Assembly: GCA_020024645.1 (NCBI GenBank)
Contig: JAHHTN010000090.1
Span: 1-6,823 of the forward strand
Direction of reading: 5' to 3'
Length of the DNA stretch: 6,823 bases
Source of the DNA: Faecalimonas sp.
GTDB taxonomy: Bacteria > Bacillota > Clostridia > Lachnospirales > Lachnospiraceae
Shown here: piece by piece, positions 1 through 6,168 of the stretch
Layout: each line of letters begins with the position of its first letter
Numbering within the stretch: the stretch's first letter is position 1
Notes under the pieces: model-generated
Told to the model about the DNA's origin: nothing
Seen by the model: the letters and a program-made list of their open reading frames with translations, nothing else
Databases searched by the model: none
Translations under genes and position numbers: made by a program

Positions 1-1
1 A

Positions 2-76
2 ACGTATCTATTTTCTAGAAATGTTACATCTTCAATATTAGAAGAATTAAAAGAAAGAATAATTAAAGAAAGATAA
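2..76 (+). CDS. Possible 3' end of an unidentified upstream gene
   Basis: An open frame enters from the window's left edge and ends at a TAA at 74-76, giving 24 residues (TYLFSRNVTSS followed by ILEELKERIIKER). The end is rich in Glu, Lys and Arg and looks like a C-terminal amphipathic helix, such as often ends glycosyltransferases and other cluster enzymes. There is too little to name a family. The other two forward frames close sooner. Some 60 nt separate its stop from rfbF with no terminator-like hairpin between them, so it could belong to the same transcription unit. A chance open frame of this length in AT-rich DNA cannot be excluded. Confidence 0.4.
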   Translation, partial: TYLFSRNVTSSILEELKERIIKER

Positions 77-124
77 AGGAATAAAAACAAAGTTAGTGTT
101 TAAACAAATGATTGAAAGGAAAAT

Positions 125-130
125 GGAGGG
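125..130 (+). promoter_or_regulatory. Ribosome binding site of rfbF
   Basis: GGAGGG lies 6 nt upstream of the ATG at 137 and fixes that start. The stretch 77-124 before it is AT-rich. It contains the 8-bp palindrome GTTTAAAC at 98-105 but no convincing -35/-10 pair that I can see. Confidence 0.8.
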
Positions 131-136
131 TGCGGA

Positions 137-919
137 ATGAAAGTTGTTATATTAGCTGGAGGCTTGGGAACGAGAATTTCAGAAGAATCCCAATTTAAAC
201 CAAAGCCGATGATAGAAATTGGTGAAAAACCGATTTTGTGGCATATCATGAAGTCGTATTCATATTATGGTTTTGATGAATTTGTAATTTGCGCTGGATA
301 TAAACAGTATGTAATTAAAGAGTGGTTTGCAGATTATTTTCTTCATAATAGTGATGTGACATTTGATTTTTCAAATGGTAAAAATGATATGACGATTCAC
401 AATCACCATTGTGAGCCTTGGAAGGTTACTGTTGTCGATACTGGACTAAATACAATGACGGGAGGAAGAATAAAGCGTATTCAGCCTTATATTGGAAATG
501 AATCGTTTTTAATGACTTATGGAGATGGCGTTTGTGATGTGAATATAGCAGAACTCGTAGAGTTTCATAGAAAACATGGAAAAGTTGCAACATTGACTGC
601 TGTGATGCTAGAGCAACAAAAAGGCGTGTTGGATATTGGTGGGGATAATGCGGTAAAATCATTTCGTGAAAAGAATCAAACGGATGTTGCACCTATTAAT
701 GCGGGATATATGGTGTTAAATCCTGAGATTTTTGAGTATATAGAGGGAGATGCCACTGTATTTGAAAGGGAGCCATTAGAAAAATTAGCTCAAAAAGGAG
801 AATTGATGTCTTATATGCACTGGGGATTTTGGCAGTGTATGGATAATAAAAGAGAGAAAGACATGCTTGAAAAATTACTTGCAACAAATAAAGCACCATG
901 GAAAAAATGGGAGGAATAG
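137..919 (+). CDS. rfbF: Glucose-1-phosphate cytidylyltransferase
   Basis: Makes CDP-glucose and pyrophosphate from CTP and glucose 1-phosphate, the first committed step towards CDP-linked 3,6-dideoxyhexoses; a cytosolic enzyme. The 260-residue length matches the family (about 257). The N-terminal nucleotidyltransferase signature LAGGLGTR is at residues 6-13, followed by KPKPM at 21-25, the nucleotide/sugar-phosphate binding loop. TMTGGRIKR is at 106-114 and YGDGV at 128-132, whose Asp130 should bind the metal. INAGYMV (187-193) and FWQCMDNKRE (231-240, with Asp236) are strongly typical of RfbF and distinguish it from the dTDP-glucose enzyme RfbA/RmlA. The start at 137 is supported by GGAGGG at 125-130. 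It is the first gene of the visible operon and is followed after 2 nt by rfbG, its pathway successor. Nothing looks damaged. Confidence 0.96.
   Translation: MKVVILAGGLGTRISEESQFKPKPMIEIGEKPILWHIMKSYSYYGFDEFVICAGYKQYVIKEWFADYFLHNSDVTFDFSNGKNDMTIHNHHCEPWKVTVVDTGLNTMTGGRIKRIQPYIGNESFLMTYGDGVCDVNIAELVEFHRKHGKVATLTAVMLEQQKGVLDIGGDNAVKSFREKNQTDVAPINAGYMVLNPEIFEYIEGDATVFEREPLEKLAQKGELMSYMHWGFWQCMDNKREKDMLEKLLATNKAPWKKWEE
909..914 (+). promoter_or_regulatory. Ribosome binding site deciding the rfbG start
   Basis: GGGAGG sits inside the last codons of rfbF, 7 nt before the ATG at 922. The alternative in-frame ATG at 898 has no such site and would add eight residues that overlap rfbF, so 922 is preferred. 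Confidence 0.8.
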
Positions 920-921
920 CG

Positions 922-1983
922 ATGGAAAAGTTTAATCTGTCTTTTTATAAGGGAAAAAGAGTGTTTGTAACTGGCCATACAGGATTTAAAGGTTCTTGGC
1001 TTTGTAAGATGTTGGTAAAATCGGGTGCTTTGGTTACAGGATATTCATTGAATCCACCAACAGAACCATCTTTATATGAAATTTCTGGTATAGGAGAAGA
1101 TGTTCAGTCAGTTATCGGTGATATTAGAGATTATGATACATTGAAAAATGCATATGACAAAGCAAAGCCAGAGATTGTTTTTCACTTAGCAGCACAGCCG
1201 ATTGTACGAGATAGTTATAAAAATCCTGCATATACATATGAAACTAATGTTATGGGAACCGTAAATATTTTAGAATGTATACGGAATACATCTTATACAA
1301 AATCTTTTTTAAATGTGACAACTGATAAAGTATATTTAAATAAAGAATGGTTATGGGGATACCGCGAAAATGAAGAATTAGATGGCTATGATCCATATTC
1401 AAACTCAAAGTCCTGTTCGGAATTGGTGACACATGCTTACAAGAACAGTTTTTTTCAAGATGAACAAGTAGTTGTTTCTACAGCACGTGCTGGGAATGTA
1501 ATTGGAGGAGGAGATTTTGCAAATGATCGTATTATTCCCGATTGTGTACGAGCGGCAATTAAACAAGAGAATATAATAGTGCGGAATCCATTTTCTACAC
1601 GACCATATCAGCATGTATTAGAACCTTTATATGCATATTTGATGATAGCAGCAAAGCAGTATGAAGATGGAAAGTATGCAGGGTATTATAATGTTGGTCC
1701 AGATGACGCAGATTGTTTTCAGACAGGTACTCTTGTTGATTTATTTGTTAGTAAGTGGGGCGAAGGAATGAAGTGGATTGATCAATATGATGGAGGACCT
1801 CATGAAGCTAATTTTTTAAAGTTGGATTGTGCTAAACTAAAAGCTACTTTTGGTTGGAAACCTCATTGGAATTTGGAAACGGCAATTGAAAAGGTGGTAG
1901 AATGGAATAAATGTTGGGTAAATGGTGGCAATGTTAGAGAATGTATGGACAAGCAGATAAAAGAGTTCCTTATAACAGAATAA
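922..1983 (+). CDS. rfbG: CDP-glucose 4,6-dehydratase
   Basis: Converts CDP-glucose to CDP-4-keto-6-deoxyglucose using tightly bound NAD+; an extended short-chain dehydrogenase and step 2 of the pathway. With the start at 922 the protein is 353 residues, normal for the family. The Rossmann motif TGHTGFKGSW is at 17-26, a form characteristic of CDP-glucose dehydratase. LAAQPIV is at 89-95. NVTTDK at 131-136 contains the Thr-Asp-Lys catalytic set that replaces the usual SDR serine region. Y159-SNS-K163 is the YxxxK motif. TARAGNVIGGGDF (187-199) followed by the DRIIPD element is also family-specific. It starts 2 nt after rfbF and ends 19 nt before rfbH, so co-translation from one message is expected. 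The longer frame from 898 is possible but lacks a ribosome binding site. No damaged motif is seen. Confidence 0.95.
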   Translation: MEKFNLSFYKGKRVFVTGHTGFKGSWLCKMLVKSGALVTGYSLNPPTEPSLYEISGIGEDVQSVIGDIRDYDTLKNAYDKAKPEIVFHLAAQPIVRDSYKNPAYTYETNVMGTVNILECIRNTSYTKSFLNVTTDKVYLNKEWLWGYRENEELDGYDPYSNSKSCSELVTHAYKNSFFQDEQVVVSTARAGNVIGGGDFANDRIIPDCVRAAIKQENIIVRNPFSTRPYQHVLEPLYAYLMIAAKQYEDGKYAGYYNVGPDDADCFQTGTLVDLFVSKWGEGMKWIDQYDGGPHEANFLKLDCAKLKATFGWKPHWNLETAIEKVVEWNKCWVNGGNVRECMDKQIKEFLITE

Positions 1984-1986
1984 TTT

Positions 1987-1992
1987 AGGAGG
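1987..1992 (+). promoter_or_regulatory. Strong ribosome binding site of rfbH
   Basis: A perfect AGGAGG is placed 10 nt before the ATG at 2003, in the 19-nt gap between rfbG and rfbH. It is the best Shine-Dalgarno match in the operon and points to a Bacillota-like host. Confidence 0.75.
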
Positions 1993-2002
1993 AAAATATA
2001 GG

Positions 2003-3355
2003 ATGAGTAATTGGAAAAATGAAACAGAAGCAAGAACCGAGATCAAAGCTCTTGTAGAGAAGTATTATTATGAATTTAAAGAAAAGAAAGAAAAATTCAA
2101 ACCAGGAGATCGTGTTAGTTATGCGTCTCGTGTCTTTGATGAGAAGGAAATGTGTGCATTGACAGATGCAATGCTCGATTTTTGGTTGACTACAGGACGA
2201 TTTTCAGATCAATTTGAAAAAGAGTTTGCAGAATGGATTGGTGTGAAATATGCACATTTAGTAAATAGTGGTTCTTCGGCAAATTTAATTGCATTCATGG
2301 CTTTGACAGCACCGGAATTGGGAGATAGACAGATTAAGCGTGGTGACGAGATTATCACAGTTGCATGTGGATTTCCTACAACAGTTACTCCTGCAATTCA
2401 GTATGGAGCGATTCCTGTATTTATAGATGTTACTGTTCCACAATATAATATTAATGTTACAAAGCTTGAAGATGCACTCAGCAAAAAAACGAAAGCGGTT
2501 ATGATTGCTCATACATTAGGAAATCCATTTGATTTAAAAGAGGTAAAATCATTTTGCGACAAACATAATCTTTGGTTAATTGAAGATAACTGTGACGCAT
2601 TAGGAACACAATATACTATTGATGGGGAAACTCGATTTACGGGAACATGGGGAGATATTGGTACTTCAAGTTTCTATCCACCACATCATATGACTATGGG
2701 AGAAGGTGGGTGTGTTTATACTAATAATGCAAAATTACACCGTTTGATTTTATCGTTTCGTGATTGGGGAAGAGACTGTATTTGTCCATCTGGGAAGGAT
2801 AATTTCTGCAAGCATCGTCTTGATGGGCAATATGGTGAATTGCCACAAGGATACGATCATAAATATGTATATAGCCACTTTGGATACAACCTGAAAGTAA
2901 CAGATATGCAGGCTGCAGTTGGATGCGAACAGTTAAAAAAATTTCCATTATTTATTGAACGCCGTCGTCATAATTGGGAAAGATTGCATAAAGCATTAGA
3001 GGAAGTTCAAGATAAGGTTATATTACCTGAACCTGCAGAAAATAGTTGCCCTTCTTGGTTCGGGTTTTTAATTAGTGTGAAACCAGAGACTGGATTGAAT
3101 CGAAATGAGGTTACACGTTATATTGAGGCGCATAATGTACAGACGAGACTTCTTTTTAGTGGAAATTTAATTAAACATCCATGTTTTAATCAGATTCGAG
3201 GAACTGAGCAGTACAGGGTGATTGGAGAATTGAAAAATACAGAATTTGTAATGAATAATACTTTCTGGGTAGGCGTATATCCAGGAATGACAGATGAAAT
3301 GATTGATTATATGGCTGAAGTTATTTGTGAAGCAGTTAATCAAGAGGAGATTTAA
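2003..3355 (+). CDS. rfbH: CDP-4-keto-6-deoxyglucose 3-dehydrase (E1, PMP and [2Fe-2S] enzyme)
   Basis: Removes the C3 hydroxyl of CDP-4-keto-6-deoxyglucose, leading to CDP-4-keto-3,6-dideoxyglucose. It belongs to the DegT/DnrJ/EryC1 aminotransferase fold but is a dehydrase: the usual PLP-anchoring lysine is replaced by His. Here that site reads PPHHMTMGEGG (226-236), and His228 aligns with the His220 known from Yersinia E1. The cysteines for the [2Fe-2S] cluster are present as Cys197 (EDNCDALG) and Cys259, Cys261 and Cys269; the last three have the family CxC-x7-C spacing. The distance from Cys197 to Cys259 (61 residues between) is slightly longer than the C-x57-C I recall for E1, consistent with a short insertion near residues 203-212. 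NSGSSAN (88-94) is the cofactor phosphate-binding loop. Length is 450 against about 437. The [2Fe-2S] enzyme needs an electron donor (E3), which is not encoded in this window. Its stop is 1 nt before the transketolase N-subunit start. Confidence 0.94.
   Translation: MSNWKNETEARTEIKALVEKYYYEFKEKKEKFKPGDRVSYASRVFDEKEMCALTDAMLDFWLTTGRFSDQFEKEFAEWIGVKYAHLVNSGSSANLIAFMALTAPELGDRQIKRGDEIITVACGFPTTVTPAIQYGAIPVFIDVTVPQYNINVTKLEDALSKKTKAVMIAHTLGNPFDLKEVKSFCDKHNLWLIEDNCDALGTQYTIDGETRFTGTWGDIGTSSFYPPHHMTMGEGGCVYTNNAKLHRLILSFRDWGRDCICPSGKDNFCKHRLDGQYGELPQGYDHKYVYSHFGYNLKVTDMQAAVGCEQLKKFPLFIERRRHNWERLHKALEEVQDKVILPEPAENSCPSWFGFLISVKPETGLNRNEVTRYIEAHNVQTRLLFSGNLIKHPCFNQIRGTEQYRVIGELKNTEFVMNNTFWVGVYPGMTDEMIDYMAEVICEAVNQEEI
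3343..3350 (+). promoter_or_regulatory. Ribosome binding site deciding the transketolase N-subunit start
   Basis: AGAGGAGA within the last codons of rfbH stands 6 nt before the ATG at 3357. An in-frame ATG at 3303 would add 18 residues buried inside rfbH with no ribosome binding site, so 3357 is chosen. Confidence 0.75.
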
Positions 3356-3356
3356 A

Positions 3357-4205
3357 ATGAATTTAAGTATTAAAAAGTTAGAAAAGGCAGCATTGGAGAT
3401 AAGAAAAAATTTATTAGAATTATGCTCAGTTCAGACAATTCACATAGGCGGAGATTTGTCAATTACAGATATAATGACTGTTTTATGGCAGTATCAAATG
3501 CGATATGATCCAATAAGATTGAAAGATGAGAAGAGAGATCGATTTGTTCTTTCTAAAGGGCATGCTTCTGCGGTAACAAGTTTTAATCAAGCTGCGATTG
3601 GCTGTTTTTCCAAGGATGATGTTATTAAAGAATATGCAACCGATGGTGGAAGATTTTCTATGCACTCATGTAATTTAGTAAATCCATATGTTGAAGTATC
3701 TACAGGGAGTCTTGGGCATGGATTTCCGATTGCATGTGGCATGGCAACTGCATTACGATTAAAAGGCAATTATGAGAGTCGGGTTTATGTTGTTATGGGA
3801 GATGGTGAACAATCAGAAGGATCTGTTTGGGAAGCTGCAATGAATGCGGTGCATTACAAATTAGGTAATTTGGTGGCGATTGTTGATTTTAATGGATTAG
3901 AAGCGGATGGGACAATCGATGAGATTACTGCACTTGGTGATATAGCTGAAAAATATAGAGCGTTTGGCTGGAATGTTTGTGATTTTGATGGAAATTCAAT
4001 AGAACAAATAAAAAAACAGTTTGATTTATTGCCGTCTCCAGATACGAATATACCAACGGTATTTATATGTCATACAACTAAGGGAAAAGGTGTTAAGTTT
4101 ATGGAAAATCAAGCTTGTTGGCATGCAGGTAAAATTACTAAAGAACAATATGAGGAAAGTTGTAAAATTCTTGAAAATAGTTTTAATGAAAAGTGGGGGT
4201 TATAA
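3357..4205 (+). CDS. Split transketolase, N-terminal (ThDP-binding) subunit
   Basis: The PP (thiamine diphosphate/Mg) half of a two-subunit transketolase. At 282 residues it matches the separate N-subunits of many Clostridia and archaea. The cofactor motif runs from GDGEQSEG at 148-155 to DFN at 177-179; Asp149 and Asn179 should hold Mg. Conserved transketolase histidines are all present: His29 (IHIGG), His69 (SKGHAS), His103 (SMHS) and His256 (CWHAG). STGSLGHG is at 115-122. These align by eye with E. coli TktA His26, His66, His100 and His261, so the ThDP site looks competent. It starts 1 nt after rfbH and its stop overlaps the start of the C-subunit (TAATG). This placement in a CDP-dideoxysugar operon argues for a role in sugar-nucleotide modification and not in the pentose phosphate pathway. 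The exact substrate is inferred, not known; a housekeeping role is the alternative. Confidence 0.9.
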   Translation: MNLSIKKLEKAALEIRKNLLELCSVQTIHIGGDLSITDIMTVLWQYQMRYDPIRLKDEKRDRFVLSKGHASAVTSFNQAAIGCFSKDDVIKEYATDGGRFSMHSCNLVNPYVEVSTGSLGHGFPIACGMATALRLKGNYESRVYVVMGDGEQSEGSVWEAAMNAVHYKLGNLVAIVDFNGLEADGTIDEITALGDIAEKYRAFGWNVCDFDGNSIEQIKKQFDLLPSPDTNIPTVFICHTTKGKGVKFMENQACWHAGKITKEQYEESCKILENSFNEKWGL

Positions 4206-5152
4206 TGGTAGATTTATCTCAGAAGAATTTTCTTAGGGATGTAATTGGAGAGTATATGATTGAATTAGGAAAAAAGGATTCTCGAGTTACTGTTGTAAAT
4301 GCAGATTTAATGGGAACATGCAGAAATCGTACATTCAAAGATATGTTTCCAGAAAGGTGCTTTAATGTAGGAATTGCAGAACAAAATATGATTAGTTTTT
4401 CAGCGGGCCTAGCTCAAGAAGGTTTTATTCCATTTGCATTTTCGATGGCACCTTTTATTAGTATGAGAGCATGTGAACAGTGTCGAACAGATGTTGCGTA
4501 TGGGAACTTAAATGTGCGATTGATAGCGACTTATGCAGGGGTTTCTGGAGGCATATCAGGAGCAACACATTGGAGTATTGAAGATTGTGCTATTATGGGA
4601 GCAATGCCTAACATGGCAGTCTTAGAGCCAGCTGATCCTGTTCAAGCAAAGAGAATGCTTGATGCTTCATTAAAATATAAAGGACCGATTTATATAAGAA
4701 GCAGTGTTGAGCCAGTGCCGAATATTTATGATGAAACTTATTCTTACGAAATAGGAAAAGCATCTACAGTTCTGGAAGGAAATGACGGAACTATTATTTG
4801 TTCAGGCATTGTTGTAAAATATGCTATTGAAGCATCAAAGACGATTTATCAGAAAACGGGTAAAAGAATCAAAGTAGTTGATATGCATACAATTAAACCA
4901 ATAGATAGAAATATAGTAATTGAGTCAGAATCAACAGGAATTATAATTGTAGCTCAAGATCATAATATGATTGGTGGTCTTGGACAACAAGTTGCATTAA
5001 TAATTGCTGAAGAAGGATTGCATGTAAGGTTCAAAAACATAGGTGTTAAGGATGAGTTTACCGCGATGGCTCATGCACCATATCTTTATCATAAATACGG
5101 ATATGACAAAGAGGGACTGGAAAATGCAATATTAGAGTTTTTAGATAATTAA
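4205..5152 (+). CDS. Split transketolase, C-terminal subunit
   Basis: The pyrimidine-binding and C-terminal domains that complete the transketolase; 315 residues, normal for a C-subunit. GIAEQNM at 56-62 carries the catalytic Glu59 that activates ThDP. The segment 109-126 (TYAGVSGGISGATHWSIED region) is the substrate-channel loop, with His122 matching E. coli TktA His473. VVDMHTIKPID at 224-234 and QDHNMIGGLG at 251-260 belong to the C-terminal domain. By eye-alignment to TktA, donor-contacting positions differ: His461 is Tyr110, Asp469 is Ser118, and the phosphate-binding Arg520 is Val168. Thr38 replaces Ser385. The ATG at 4205 overlaps the N-subunit stop by one base (TAATG), giving translational coupling. 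A run GGGGG at 4195-4199 may serve as a weak ribosome binding site. A GTG at 4193 would add four residues and is less likely. Family is sure; donor and acceptor are inferred. Confidence 0.9.
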   Translation: MVDLSQKNFLRDVIGEYMIELGKKDSRVTVVNADLMGTCRNRTFKDMFPERCFNVGIAEQNMISFSAGLAQEGFIPFAFSMAPFISMRACEQCRTDVAYGNLNVRLIATYAGVSGGISGATHWSIEDCAIMGAMPNMAVLEPADPVQAKRMLDASLKYKGPIYIRSSVEPVPNIYDETYSYEIGKASTVLEGNDGTIICSGIVVKYAIEASKTIYQKTGKRIKVVDMHTIKPIDRNIVIESESTGIIIVAQDHNMIGGLGQQVALIIAEEGLHVRFKNIGVKDEFTAMAHAPYLYHKYGYDKEGLENAILEFLDN

Positions 5153-5156
5153 TTTT

Positions 5157-5165
5157 GAGGGAGAG
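5157..5165 (+). promoter_or_regulatory. Ribosome binding site deciding the SDR gene start
   Basis: GAGGGAGAG lies 8 nt before the ATG at 5174, whose product starts MKVVVTGATS as expected for a Rossmann enzyme. A GTG at 5165 overlaps this site itself and would be too close to it, so 5174 is preferred. Confidence 0.7.
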
Positions 5166-5173
5166 TGGATCAG

Positions 5174-6070
5174 ATGAAAGTAGTTGTCACTGGGGCGACA
5201 AGTTTTATTGGAAAACAATTTGTTTTATCAACTGTAAAAAAAGGGTGGGATATAGTTGCTGTTGTTAGAAAAAATAGTACAAAGTTGTCAGATTTAAAAA
5301 GAACATCTAATCTTGAAATTGTTGAGTTGGACATGGATGAGTATTACCAAATTGGGAAATTGACAGGAAAATGTGATTGTTTTGTCCATTTTGCATGGAA
5401 TGGAACAAGAGGGGAAGAACGCAACAATCAGGTTCTGCAAGAGACTAATTATAAGAATAGTATTTCAGCAATTAAAAGTATAATTCAAGTTGGATGTGGA
5501 AAAATAATTACAGCTGGAAGTCAGGCTGAGTATGGATGCTGTGAGGGAATGATTACTGAAGAAACAAAATGCTGTCCCAATACACAGTATGGAATATACA
5601 AATTGAAAGTATTTGAAAGGGTAAAACAGTTGTGTGAGAAAAACAATGTATCCTATAAGGAACCGCGTATTTTTAGTCTTTATGGTCCAGGTGATTATGA
5701 AAAAACGCTGATTATGAGTTTGATTGACAAAATGAAAAAAAATGAGCCGTGCAATTTGACACAATGCGTGCAAATGTGGGAATTTTTGTATTTTGATGAT
5801 GCGGTAAATGCAATCATAAAATTATGTGAACAGGATTGTCCAAATGGAGTGTACAATTTGGGGAGCGGGGATATTAGAAAATTGCAAGAGTACGTTGAAG
5901 AAATTAAAGAAATTCTCAGAAGTTCGAGTCAAATAAATTATGGAGTTGTTCCATATCCAGAAACAGGAATGGTAAGTATTGTTCCTTCTATTGATAGAAT
6001 AAAAAAAGAGATTTCTTGGAAACCATGTGTTTCTTTTGAAGAAGGGATAAAATCTATTATTGCAACTTAA
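5174..6070 (+). CDS. NAD(P)-dependent sugar-nucleotide epimerase/reductase (extended SDR)
   Basis: An extended short-chain dehydrogenase of 298 residues, close in length and architecture to the 4-keto-sugar reductases RfbJ (CDP-abequose synthase) and YerF-like enzymes. The N-terminal nucleotide loop is TGATSFIG (6-13), with Ser10 where most members have the middle Gly. The catalytic triad is visible as Ser116 in AGSQAEYG (114-121) and Y139-GIY-K143. RIFSLYGPGD (165-174), the CVQMWEFLYFDDAVNA stretch (198-213) and GVYNLGSGD (225-233) are the substrate-binding half typical of NDP-sugar reductases and epimerases. It follows the transketolase pair by 21 nt. By analogy with YerF, it could reduce the ketone of a two-carbon branch added at C4; alternatively it reduces C4 itself to give an abequose- or paratose-like sugar, or epimerises another sugar. 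The family is certain, the substrate is not. No transmembrane segment is seen. Confidence 0.85.
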   Translation: MKVVVTGATSFIGKQFVLSTVKKGWDIVAVVRKNSTKLSDLKRTSNLEIVELDMDEYYQIGKLTGKCDCFVHFAWNGTRGEERNNQVLQETNYKNSISAIKSIIQVGCGKIITAGSQAEYGCCEGMITEETKCCPNTQYGIYKLKVFERVKQLCEKNNVSYKEPRIFSLYGPGDYEKTLIMSLIDKMKKNEPCNLTQCVQMWEFLYFDDAVNAIIKLCEQDCPNGVYNLGSGDIRKLQEYVEEIKEILRSSSQINYGVVPYPETGMVSIVPSIDRIKKEISWKPCVSFEEGIKSIIAT

Positions 6071-6168
6071 GGATAGATAAAAGTTAAATCATTAGTTTTA
6101 GTGATGGCATGAGATTGAAAATAACAGTTAGAAATTGAAATATTATACTACATAGAAGGGGGCAGAAA
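6071..6168 (+). other. 98-nt intergenic gap before the flippase remnant
   Basis: The longest gap in the cluster; AT-rich and without a gene. It holds a weak 6-bp stem (6088-6093 pairing with 6100-6105, one G-T pair, 6-nt loop) with no following T-run, so it is not a convincing terminator. A TATACT at 6144-6149 could be a -10 box, but no -35 element sits at a good distance (TTGAAA at 6115-6120 leaves 23 nt). AAGGGGG at 6156-6162 is a plausible ribosome binding site for the next gene. Confidence 0.5.

Larger units (their letters stand above)
137..6070 (+). other. Operon for a CDP-linked deoxysugar, probably branched
   Basis: Six same-strand genes have gaps of 2, 19, 1, -1 and 21 nt, each with its own ribosome binding site and no terminator-like hairpin between them. 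The order rfbF-rfbG-rfbH-transketolase N-transketolase C-SDR follows the proposed reaction order. Transcription probably begins upstream of the window or upstream of base 137; no promoter could be identified. Confidence 0.85.

Noticed and set aside
98..105. GTTTAAAC palindrome as an operator
   Set aside because: A single 8-bp AT-rich palindrome with no second copy nearby; chance is the simplest explanation.
898..921. Longer rfbG start at ATG 898 (eight more residues)
   Set aside because: It overlaps rfbF, has no ribosome binding site, and the ATG at 922 has GGGAGG 7 nt upstream.
3303..3356. Longer transketolase N-subunit start inside rfbH
   Set aside because: The 18 extra residues are out-of-frame reading of the rfbH C-terminus; AGAGGAGA fits the ATG at 3357.
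4021..4236. 71-codon forward open frame across the two transketolase subunits
   Set aside because: It lies wholly within two well-recognised genes in another frame, is rich in Lys and hydrophobic residues as expected for a shadow, and resembles no family.
5465..5773. 102-codon reverse-strand open frame inside the SDR gene
   Set aside because: Antisense shadow of a strongly conserved coding region; its Phe/Thr/Ser-rich composition is what AT-rich antisense frames give. The other reverse-strand frames were rejected for the same reason.
6088..6105. Small hairpin after the SDR gene as a terminator
   Set aside because: Only six pairs with one G-T, low GC, and no T-run after it.
6115..6149. Promoter for the flippase (TTGAAA and TATACT or TATTAT)
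   Set aside because: The spacers are 20 or 23 nt, outside the normal 16-18, and such hexamers are common by chance in AT-rich DNA.
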